From a bacterium (GTDB lineage Bacteria; UBP14; UBA6098; B30-G16), in the NCBI GenBank assembly GCA_027007865.1, contig JALTEE010000042.1, positions 1 to 12,443 on the forward strand: a stretch of 12,443 bases of DNA, written 5' to 3'. Both the position numbers and the translations under genes were made by a program. Below, one piece after another: positions 1 through 6,492 of the stretch. Position 1 is the first letter of the stretch, and each line of letters begins with the position of its first letter. The notes beneath the pieces were generated by a model, which saw only the letters and a list, made by a program, of their open reading frames with translations, was not told the DNA's origin and ran no database searches.

Positions 1-219
1 CTGCAGTTGAGCAAAATCGATGTGAATGCGCAACTTGTCGAAGATGGCGTATATGTGGAGAGCAAAGTCACCTGCGTCGATAGAACGGGCGTGGAAATGG
101 AAGCTCTGACCGCCGTGAGCGTCGCACTGCTCACGATTTACGATATGTGCAAAGCAGTTGACAAGTCGATGACAATAGATGAAATTAAATTACTCGAAAA
201 GATGAAAAAAAATATTTAG
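1..219 (+). CDS. moaC: Cyclic pyranopterin monophosphate synthase, C-terminal part
   Basis: This is the 3' end of a gene cut by the left edge of the window; 72 residues are visible and the frame is open from the first base. MoaC forms cyclic pyranopterin monophosphate in the cytoplasm, the first stage of molybdenum cofactor synthesis. The fragment carries the family signature [18 protein letters not shown] followed by [12 protein letters not shown]. These contain the conserved Glu pair and the Asp/Lys of DMCK that belong to the active site in the E. coli enzyme. The preceding LSKIDVNAQ matches the strand before that motif. The protein ends in LLEKMKKNI, so it lacks the Gly/Ser-rich GGKSG tail that most MoaC proteins have after this Leu-Leu; that tail is variable. 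The stop lies 13 bases before the next gene, so the two are probably cotranscribed. Identity is near certain. Confidence 0.93.
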   Translation: MQLSKIDVNAQLVEDGVYVESKVTCVDRTGVEMEALTAVSVALLTIYDMCKAVDKSMTIDEIKLLEKMKKNI

Positions 220-232
220 ACGGAGGGAAATT

Positions 233-1348
233 ATGTCGGATAAGAAATTGAACGATGCGGATATCGAGAAGATGCGTCGTGTCGGTGTCGAGCAGGACGA
301 TAGCGACCGCTCGGGGACATTTACCGTAATCAACAACGAAATAGATAAGGTGAATAATCGGGACGAAGGCGTCGAAATCTTGGGTTTGCCCGCTGCGATG
401 AAAAAATATGATTATGTAAAAGATATGCTGTGGTCGCAGGTGAACCCGCACAAGGACGAGTTCACAGAAAAGGTATATAATTTCGAGCAGGAAAAGCATC
501 CTGTGGGACAATTTCTGCGCATAAAGAGCGGGACGAAATCGAAAAAGCCGTTTCAGAGTTGCTTCTTCATCAAACTCGACCGTTTCACGCAGACAGTTCA
601 CAACATTATCGTCATCGAGGACGATGTGGAATTTCACATTATCTCGGGCTGCGCGGTTGCGGCATATATAAACGAGGGAATGCATCTCGGCATCACCGAG
701 ATTTTTATCGGGAAAAATTCCACGCTGTCATACACGATGATACACGACTGGGCGCCGGGAATGATTGTCCGACCTCGAACGGGAATAAAAGTCGATGAAA
801 ACTCGCATTTCATATCGAACTACATTTCACTTCGCTCCACCAAAATGACACAGATGTATCCCGAAGCGCGCCTCGTCGGGAAGGGCGCATCTGCGCGCTT
901 TACATCGCTGATAGCGAGTCCGAAAGGTTCGACTTACGACCTCGGCTCGCGAATATATCTTTCTGCACCCGAAACAAGCGCGGAAATAATTTCGCGTGCG
1001 ATTTCGAGCGGCGGAAATTCGATAGCGAGAGGGCACATAATCGCAGAAGCGCCGCAGACAAAAGGACACCTCGAATGCAACGGACTTTTCATCGTCGAAG
1101 GCGGTGTTATCGATGCGGTTCCGCAATTGAGCGCAAAAGTGCAGGATACGGATTTATCACACGAAGCGGCGCTCGGAAAAATCGACGAGGAGAAACTCGA
1201 ATATCTTATGGCGCGCGGGCTCTCTCGCGAACAGGCAGCGCAAATGATGATAAAGGGTTTCCTCGATGTCGGAATTTTAGGACTTCCACCGGAATTGGAG
1301 GAAGAAGTTCAGCGAAATATGGAATTGATGGAAAACGAAGCGCTGTAA
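233..1348 (+). CDS. sufB: SufB/SufD-family iron-sulfur cluster assembly scaffold (SmsB-like)
   Basis: This 371-residue protein belongs to the SufB/SufD family, which with the ATPase SufC forms the scaffold on which Fe-S clusters are built in the cytoplasm. It is shorter than E. coli SufB (about 495). It has a small N-terminal part, a beta-helix core (about 90-290) and the typical C-terminal helical tail (RGLSREQAAQMM then IKGFLDVGI). Cys282 (in LECNGLF) and Glu311 (in LSHEAALG) are 29 residues apart, the same spacing as Cys405 and Glu434 of E. coli SufB, and His310 sits where SufD has its key His. One chain therefore carries Cys, His and Glu, as expected of a single-subunit scaffold of the minimal two-gene SMS system. 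A GGAGGG ribosome site at 222-227 supports the ATG at 233. No sufC/smsC gene is visible; the upstream neighbour is moaC. Family assignment is firm; single-subunit use is inference. Confidence 0.88.
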   Translation: MSDKKLNDADIEKMRRVGVEQDDSDRSGTFTVINNEIDKVNNRDEGVEILGLPAAMKKYDYVKDMLWSQVNPHKDEFTEKVYNFEQEKHPVGQFLRIKSGTKSKKPFQSCFFIKLDRFTQTVHNIIVIEDDVEFHIISGCAVAAYINEGMHLGITEIFIGKNSTLSYTMIHDWAPGMIVRPRTGIKVDENSHFISNYISLRSTKMTQMYPEARLVGKGASARFTSLIASPKGSTYDLGSRIYLSAPETSAEIISRAISSGGNSIARGHIIAEAPQTKGHLECNGLFIVEGGVIDAVPQLSAKVQDTDLSHEAALGKIDEEKLEYLMARGLSREQAAQMMIKGFLDVGILGLPPELEEEVQRNMELMENEAL

Positions 1349-1366
1349 TCTCGTATTTGATTCAAA

Positions 1367-2512
1367 ATGTCCGCAGAAATAAAAATAATCACGCAGGATT
1401 TCTTCCCTATCGAAGGCGGGATAACCACTTGGGTCTATCGACTCGCGCTGAACTTGCGAAAACTCGACAATTCGGTCGAAATTATCACTCGCGAATGGAG
1501 CGGGCGAGAATACAACGATGCGCAATATCCGTTTCCCGTGCACAGATTGCCCGACGAGAATTGGAAGAGCCGAAAATATTTTCGCATCTATAAATATCTG
1601 CAAAAAATTGCCGATGGCAAAGAACCCCCCGTTTTCATCTGTGCGAATTGGAAAATGGCTATTCCGCTCTGGTGGTTCAATTCACTGCGCTCTGCGAAAA
1701 AAAAGTTTCCATTCATCATCATAGTTCACGGTCTCGATGCGTTCGAGCGGCGCAGTTTTAACGAATGGATGATGCGCAAAACATTGAACAGCGCGAGTTA
1801 TGTCGTTTCCGGAGCGAGAAATGTAGCGCAAATCGTTAGCGACGAACACGGTTATTCTCGCGAAATCCCGATAATTAACTATGGCGTGGATACAGATATT
1901 TTCAAACCGATGAATGTCGAGCGTGAATTTTTTGAAAAATACAAAATTCCGCAGGACAAAAAGATTCTGCTTTCTCTCGGCAGGCTCGTCGAACGCAAGG
2001 GTTTCGACAATGTGCTAAAATCGCTTCCTGCGGTCATCGAGAAATTCGATAATTTTATATATCTCATCGCAGGGCGCGGCAGGTATGAACCGGAACTGCG
2101 AAAAATAGCGGACAAATCGGATCTTTCGGACAAGGTAAAATTTCTCGGCTTCGTTCCCGACGAGGATGTGCCAAAGATGTATAACATCGCCGATGTTTTT
2201 GCGATGCCGTCGCGAGAAATCGGCACGGATATCGAAGGGTTCGGCATAACATATCTCGAAGCGAATGCGTGTAAAAAGCCCGTTATTGCAGGCGATTCCG
2301 GCGGTGTTCCCGATGCGGTGGAAAATGGATTAAACGGAATTCTCATTCCGCCGGAAGATATCGGTGCAATCGCCGATGCGATTATAAAACTGCTCACCGA
2401 TGAAATTTTCGCAAAAAAACTTGGCGAACAGGGATACGAACGCGTTCACGAAAAGTTTTTGTGGTCGATGACAGCGGAGAAATTTTTGAATTTAATCGAG
2501 AAAATAGTATAA
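1367..2512 (+). CDS. GT4-family glycosyltransferase (PimB-like)
   Basis: A 381-residue retaining glycosyltransferase of the GT-B fold, family GT4. It would move a sugar from a nucleotide donor to a lipid or growing glycan on the cytoplasmic face of the inner membrane. The N-terminal domain opens with a beta strand and a Gly-rich loop (PIEGGITTWVYRLA). The C-terminal domain starts at about residue 197 with LLSLGRLVERKGFDNVL. The EX7E motif is Glu290-x7-Glu298 in EGFGITYLE, followed by the donor-loop sequence VIAGDSGGVPDAV. The segment around IEGFGITYLEANA and GDSGGVPDA resembles PimB-type mannosyltransferases, but donor and acceptor cannot be read from sequence. The ATG at 1367 is the first in frame after a stop at 1358 and lies 18 bases after the preceding gene; I see no Shine-Dalgarno sequence. 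It heads a run of three transferase genes. Confidence 0.87.
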   Translation: MSAEIKIITQDFFPIEGGITTWVYRLALNLRKLDNSVEIITREWSGREYNDAQYPFPVHRLPDENWKSRKYFRIYKYLQKIADGKEPPVFICANWKMAIPLWWFNSLRSAKKKFPFIIIVHGLDAFERRSFNEWMMRKTLNSASYVVSGARNVAQIVSDEHGYSREIPIINYGVDTDIFKPMNVEREFFEKYKIPQDKKILLSLGRLVERKGFDNVLKSLPAVIEKFDNFIYLIAGRGRYEPELRKIADKSDLSDKVKFLGFVPDEDVPKMYNIADVFAMPSREIGTDIEGFGITYLEANACKKPVIAGDSGGVPDAVENGLNGILIPPEDIGAIADAIIKLLTDEIFAKKLGEQGYERVHEKFLWSMTAEKFLNLIEKIV

Positions 2513-2563
2513 ATAAAACGAGACGGAATACACGGAAAAATATCTTGACATATTGTATATGTT

Positions 2564-3661
2564 ATGAACATTTTTTTCATAAATACAATCGGTTCCGATG
2601 TCTGGGGCGGCGTCGAAAGTTGGATGCTGCGCATCGGCTCGTTTTTGCGCAAAAACGGGCACAACATATATTTCGCAGGACGGCACGACGGAATTTTTTT
2701 ACAGACAATCGCGCAAAATGGGTTTGAAACAGTCCCCATTCGAGGAAGTTGGGATATTTCACCGCGCACGATTATTCGACTCGCACGATATATGAATCAT
2801 AAAAAAATCGAACTGCTCGTCGTAAACACGAACCGTGATTTGCGGCTCGGCGGTATCGCTGCGAGATTGGCGCATTCGAAACCTGTGGTGATAAATCGCA
2901 GAGGACTTCCCGCATTCAAACAAAAATTGCGCCACAAAATTTCTGCAAAACTCGCCGATTTTTCCCTCGTGCCGTCGCAAGATTTGAAAAAATCGCTGCT
3001 CGAATTCGGATGGATTCCGAGCGAAAAAATCACGGTGATTCCGAACTTTTTCGATATCGAACGCATTCGCCGGCTTGCCGAAGAACCTTGCGATATAATG
3101 ATTTCATCCAACGAGCCCGTAATCGGCACAGTAGCGAACCTCGTCGGACAAAAGGCGCTGCATATATTACTCCAAGCAATCGCAATTTTGAATAATGGCG
3201 GGACAAAATGCACGGGAATTATAATCGGCGAAGGACCGCTGCGGGAAAAACTCATAAAATTATCGAAAGAACTCGGTATTTCGCAAAAGATTTTGTTCAC
3301 AGGATTTTTGAAAAACCCGTTTCCGCTCGTTAAAAGATTTTTTATACTTGCGCTTCCGTCGATATTCGAGCCGTTCGGACAGGTTTTACTCGAAGCGGCA
3401 GCGCTAAAAATTCCAGCAGTCGCATCGAATGTGGGCGGTATTCCCGAAGTAATCGTGGATGGCGAAACTGGAATTCTCGTGCCACAGGAAAATCCGAATG
3501 CGCTGGCGAAAGCGATAAAAAGTTTGCTCGAAAACGAAGATTTGCGCGCCCAAATGGGCGAGAAAGCATTCGCTCGCGCAAAAAAATTCGATGTATCCGT
3601 CATCGCACCGGATGTGGAAATTTTTTTCAAGGATGCAATAAAATATGGCAAGCATTTTTAA
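2564..3661 (+). CDS. GT4-family glycosyltransferase
   Basis: A 365-residue GT-B glycosyltransferase, family GT4, distinct from the preceding one. It starts with the typical strand and loop MNIFFINTIGSDVWGGVESW, where the GGVE loop contacts the donor or acceptor in relatives. It contains GTVANLVGQKALHILLQA at the start of the C-terminal domain and the EX7E motif Glu269-x7-Glu277 in EPFGQVLLE, then AVASNVGGIPEVI and GETGILVP. The substrate is unknown. The start at 2564 fits the family N-terminus exactly, but no ribosome site precedes it. The 51-base gap to the upstream gene contains TTGACA at 2545-2550, only 14 bases before the ATG. The 3' end overlaps the next gene by 17 bases, so translation of the two is likely coupled. 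Confidence 0.88.
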   Translation: MNIFFINTIGSDVWGGVESWMLRIGSFLRKNGHNIYFAGRHDGIFLQTIAQNGFETVPIRGSWDISPRTIIRLARYMNHKKIELLVVNTNRDLRLGGIAARLAHSKPVVINRRGLPAFKQKLRHKISAKLADFSLVPSQDLKKSLLEFGWIPSEKITVIPNFFDIERIRRLAEEPCDIMISSNEPVIGTVANLVGQKALHILLQAIAILNNGGTKCTGIIIGEGPLREKLIKLSKELGISQKILFTGFLKNPFPLVKRFFILALPSIFEPFGQVLLEAAALKIPAVASNVGGIPEVIVDGETGILVPQENPNALAKAIKSLLENEDLRAQMGEKAFARAKKFDVSVIAPDVEIFFKDAIKYGKHF

Positions 3662-4712
3662 AAATATCGAACTCGCAGGACGAAGTTTTTTAATGAGAAT
3701 TTTTTCCGCACTTTTTGCGCCTAAAAATGTATTAGAGCAAGTTCCGGCGAACGAAAAAATCGAGCGCATTATTTTGCTTCGTCAGGATAAAATCGGCGAT
3801 ATGGTGGTGTCGCTGCCTGCGATTCGAGCGGTTAGGGAAAAATTTCCCGATGCGAAAATAGCGCTACTTGTTTCCGAACGAAATTCACAAATAGTTAAAT
3901 ATGAGCGAGAAATCGAGAAAATATTTTATAGAAAAGCGCCGCACAAATTTTTGTCATCGCTGCTTGAAGTGCGGAAATTTCGCCCCGATACGCTTGTCGA
4001 TTTGCAGATGAAAAGTTCGACTACATCGATGCTCTATGCGATTGCGTCGGGAGCGAAATGGAAAATCGGCGCGCAGCGAACGAAAAAATCGCCGTTCAAT
4101 GTGCAAGTTTCAATCGGCGAAGATTTGCACATCATAGATAGCACGGTGAAAATCGTATCGGCGCTGTGCGGCGCAATCGACATCGAAGCAATCGACCGCT
4201 CTGTTCGTCTATCGGAAATCGAACTCGCATTTGCACAGAAATCTTGGGCTCGAATCGTGATAGACCCGCAAAAGTCCATAGCAGTCAACATATCTGCAGG
4301 TTCGCATACGAGGTTCTGGGGAGAACAAAATTTCATCAAATTGTGTAAATTTATCAGGAGCAAAAATTATACGCCATTGATATTTTATGCGCCCGACGAT
4401 AGAGCGGTTGCAAAAACCATTTCCGATGCGGTTTCGGAAACAAAAATGATACCCGAAACACCGACGATTCTGCATTCCGCAGCGATTTTGCAAAAAACAA
4501 AAATGCTTATTTCTCCCGATACATCTATCATACACATCGCAGCGGGATTCGACATTCCCGTAATCGGGCTGTATCCGAAAGGGCGGGAAAATAAAGTTAG
4601 ATGGGGACCTCGGAACCCGAACAGTAGAATTGTTCAATCTGACAAAACGAACTCGCTTGGCGAAATCGATGTGAAATTGGTCGAAAAGAATTTTATGGAA
4701 TTGGTAGAATAG
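3645..4712 (+). CDS. GT9-family glycosyltransferase (ADP-heptose:LPS heptosyltransferase type)
   Basis: A 355-residue protein of family GT9, which contains the WaaC/WaaF/WaaQ heptosyltransferases that extend the inner core of lipopolysaccharide. Seen in the sequence: the N-terminal signature IILLRQDKIGDMVVSLPAIR (about residues 42-61), then KFPDAKIALLVSERN, and the C-terminal signature LISPDTSIIHIAAGFDIPVI with the conserved Asp292 and following His. Its N-terminus overlaps the preceding transferase gene by 17 bases. AAGGA at 3629-3633 lies 11 bases upstream of ATG 3645; a second in-frame ATG at 3693 would remove 16 residues and is possible. The sugar is assumed to be heptose only from the family. 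The gene is the last of the plus-strand run; no clear terminator follows. Confidence 0.88.
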   Translation: MASIFKNIELAGRSFLMRIFSALFAPKNVLEQVPANEKIERIILLRQDKIGDMVVSLPAIRAVREKFPDAKIALLVSERNSQIVKYEREIEKIFYRKAPHKFLSSLLEVRKFRPDTLVDLQMKSSTTSMLYAIASGAKWKIGAQRTKKSPFNVQVSIGEDLHIIDSTVKIVSALCGAIDIEAIDRSVRLSEIELAFAQKSWARIVIDPQKSIAVNISAGSHTRFWGEQNFIKLCKFIRSKNYTPLIFYAPDDRAVAKTISDAVSETKMIPETPTILHSAAILQKTKMLISPDTSIIHIAAGFDIPVIGLYPKGRENKVRWGPRNPNSRIVQSDKTNSLGEIDVKLVEKNFMELVE

Positions 4713-4760
4713 CGCATTTACAAGCGATTTCGCATCTTCAATATGTTATTATAGGAAATG

Positions 4761-4789
4761 CTGGATGCCCAATCGAGTTGGAAATGACA
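4761..4789 (-). repeat. Dispersed element, reverse copy
   Basis: Read on the minus strand this is a near copy of 12052-12080. Both have the form TGTCATT.CC, then AACTCGATTGGG, then .ATCCAG, with two or three mismatches. A second, weaker trace of its end (TTGGAAATGATA) lies at 4824-4835. It lies in the 428-base spacer between the convergent GT9 and Roadblock-like genes. The rest of 4713-4843 shows no gene and no convincing terminator. Confidence 0.7.
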
Positions 4790-4843
4790 GAGAAGATTCG
4801 TTAGCAGCGACAGAAGAAGTTTGTTGGAAATGATACACCCCGC

Positions 4844-5010
4844 TATTTGTTATTCCTGAATACTCATTTTTTATTCCCGAATACCATTTGTCATTCTCTA
4901 ATACCCATTTTTTATTTCCAAATACCCATTTGTCATTCCAAAATACTCGTTTGTCATTCCAAAATACTCGTTTGTCATTTCCGAATATTCATTTTTTATT
5001 TTCAAATTTT
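4844..5010 (+). repeat. Degenerate 21-bp tandem array, eight units
   Basis: The units begin at 4844, 4865, 4885, 4906, 4927, 4948, 4969 and 4990; all are 21 bases long except the second (20). The form is approximately CATTTGTCATTCC followed by .AATAC. and a final pyrimidine. Units starting at 4927 and 4948 differ at one base, while outer units are more diverged. Position 6-10 alternates between GTCAT and TTTAT. The array runs without a break into TGTCATTCCC of the palindromic element at 5015, so its unit looks like an amplified copy of the element's edge. One plus-strand frame is open through it and encodes a seven-residue repeat (such as CHSKILV), but I read this as a by-product of the 21-base period, not a gene. 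Confidence 0.85.
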
Positions 5011-5014
5011 CATT

Positions 5015-5060
5015 TGTCATTCCCGTGAAAACGGGAATCCAGAATCCTGCTGCGGCGGGA
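5015..5060 (+). repeat. Dispersed palindromic element
   Basis: Contains a perfect 8-bp stem ATTCCCGT / ACGGGAAT closed by GAAA (5019-5038), flanked by TGTC and CCAG. A second, imperfect palindrome follows (TCCTGCTGCGGCGGGA, 5045-5060). Bases 5015-5040 recur exactly, in reverse orientation, at 11850-11875. The hairpin lies downstream of genes converging from both sides and could serve as a transcription end, but it lacks a clear T-run, so I class it as a repeat. Confidence 0.85.
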
Positions 5061-5140
5061 CGGAATGGCCATTATGTCTTTGGGGTGCTCGAATCAAGCG
5101 AAGTAAAATTTTGATACATCCGAGTTGTTGCACCGATTAT

Positions 5141-5542
5141 TCACGGCAGCAGCGCTCCAATCCGCGGAAGGAAACTACGAAACAACGTCTCGGTGTATCC
5201 GGGACTGATGCCTGTTTTTGGTGCCGTGAGAACTATAATATATTCGCCTTTAAGCAAGGTCATCCAGTGAAATGCGTTGCTGAATGTAAATCTGACACTG
5301 TCTAAATATGTTGTCTTCCCTTCTTGAGAAATGTGTTGCAGGACGGTTTCCAACATATTTTTCATAGTATTTCCATTGAACATTTCATATGCAGCATTGC
5401 AGGCGAGTTCGATAATATTATTCGGAAGTTTCGAACGATTTTTCAAAAAAAGTATTTCACCATTACTCATACGAATTATACTGACACCGGTGGCTGCACA
5501 TCTATCGAGCATCCTTTCAAGAAGCTCATCCATCTTTTCCAT
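5141..5542 (-). CDS. Small protein, possibly Roadblock/LC7 (MglB-like)
   Basis: A 133-residue cytoplasmic protein with no signal peptide or membrane segment. An AGGAGG ribosome site at 5551-5556, eight bases upstream, fixes the ATG at 5542. The order of predicted elements fits a Roadblock/LC7 fold: an N-terminal helix (MEKMDELLERMLDRC), strands around GVSIIRMSNGEILFL, a long central helix (about 38-72), strands around TTYLDSVRFTFS and GEYIIVLTAPKTG, then a C-terminal helix from PGYTETLFRSFL. Proteins of this fold include MglB, the partner of the small GTPase MglA in polarity and motility. No MglA-like GTPase is in the window. The match is of pattern, not of a diagnostic motif, so the family is tentative. 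It follows ispA by 55 bases on the same strand. Confidence 0.6.
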   Translation of the reverse strand: MEKMDELLERMLDRCAATGVSIIRMSNGEILFLKNRSKLPNNIIELACNAAYEMFNGNTMKNMLETVLQHISQEGKTTYLDSVRFTFSNAFHWMTLLKGEYIIVLTAPKTGISPGYTETLFRSFLPRIGALLP

Positions 5543-5597
5543 ATCGTCATCCTCCTAAATATTTCCCCACTTCAATGTTTATAGAGTATCGTTTATT

Positions 5598-6464
5598 TTA
5601 ATATGCTCTTCCGATGACGAAATCTGCTATTGCATTCAATAATCTATTATCTCCGTTTCCTGTCAATGATTTCTTTGCATTGTCGATTAGTTTTTCTGCT
5701 AATTTCTGCGATTTTTCAAGCCCGATTGCCCTCGGATATGTTGCCTTATCGAGTTTCAAATCGGAACCGATGTCTTTGCCGAGTTTTTCGCTATCGCCCT
5801 TCACATCGAGGATGTCGTCTGTGATTTGAAATGCGAGTCCGAGATTTTTCGCATATTCAGTGATAGCGTTCAATTTTTCCCCATCGGCACCTGCGGCAAA
5901 TGCACCGACCTTCACAGCAGCAACAAATAAAGCACCTGTTTTTCGCTCGTGAATAAAGCGGACATCTTGTTCGGAAACATCGCACCCTTCGAGTTCGATA
6001 TCGGCAACCTGCCCACCCACGAGTCCTTCGGTTCCGATTGCTTTTGCAATTTCTGCGATGATTTTTGGCTCTCCACTTTTTGCGAGAATTTCGAATGCGA
6101 GCGCGTGCAACGCATCGCCTGCGAGAATTGCGAGCGCTTCGCCAAAGACACGGTGGCAAGTTGGCTTTCCGCGGCGGAAATTATCATTGTCCATCGCCGG
6201 CAAATCATCGTGGATGAGCGAATATGCGTGAATAAGTTCGATAGCACACGCAAGCGGGTATATGCTGTCGCCGCTGCCACCAGACCAGCGAAATGCTTCG
6301 ATTGCGAGCAAAGGACGCAACCTTTTGCCGCCAGAAAATACACTGTAACGCATTGCTTTGTGCACAATTTCCGGTGGAATATTTGCTGCGGGAAGCAATT
6401 TATCGAGGTAACTATTTATAAGCGGAGTATTATCCTCCAACGCTTTTTCGAGAACTTTTTCCAT
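5598..6464 (-). CDS. ispA: Farnesyl diphosphate synthase (polyprenyl synthetase)
   Basis: This 288-residue trans-prenyltransferase condenses isopentenyl diphosphate with allylic diphosphates in the cytoplasm, feeding undecaprenyl phosphate and quinone synthesis. It carries GGKRLRP (45-51), the first Asp-rich motif DDLPAMD (86-92) followed by RRGKPTCH, the substrate-contacting region GLVGGQ...D, HERKTGALF, and the second Asp-rich motif DDILD (216-220), then KATYP. The two-residue insert in the first motif and Tyr81 five residues before it match bacterial type II farnesyl (C15) synthases such as E. coli IspA, so C15 is the likely product. I chose ATG 6464, which aligns with the family start. 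A TTG at 6503 would add 13 residues and overlap the upstream lipoprotein gene by 11 bases. It lies 28 bases after that gene, so the two are probably cotranscribed. Confidence 0.93.
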   Translation of the reverse strand: MEKVLEKALEDNTPLINSYLDKLLPAANIPPEIVHKAMRYSVFSGGKRLRPLLAIEAFRWSGGSGDSIYPLACAIELIHAYSLIHDDLPAMDNDNFRRGKPTCHRVFGEALAILAGDALHALAFEILAKSGEPKIIAEIAKAIGTEGLVGGQVADIELEGCDVSEQDVRFIHERKTGALFVAAVKVGAFAAGADGEKLNAITEYAKNLGLAFQITDDILDVKGDSEKLGKDIGSDLKLDKATYPRAIGLEKSQKLAEKLIDNAKKSLTGNGDNRLLNAIADFVIGRAY

Positions 6465-6492
6465 AAATTTTGTTTTTCCAGAAATCCTGTTC

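Noticed and set aside
2545..2573. A standard promoter for the second GT4 gene using TTGACA at 2545
   Set aside because: A -10 at the usual 16-18 base distance would fall inside the coding sequence and no good hexamer is found there.
5019..5038. Rho-independent terminator shared by the convergent genes
   Set aside because: The stem is perfect, but no T-run follows on either strand, and the same sequence occurs as a dispersed element elsewhere. A secondary role in termination is not excluded.
4844..5040. A CRISPR array
   Set aside because: The repeats are direct but adjacent, with no unique spacers between them, the unit is degenerate, and no cas gene is present.
4847..5305. A 152-residue open frame on the plus strand across the 21-bp array, with a heptad-like CHSKILV repeat
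   Set aside because: The repeat is a by-product of a 21-base DNA period in one frame, part of it is the translated palindromic element, and its 3' half is antisense to the well-supported gene at 5141-5542.
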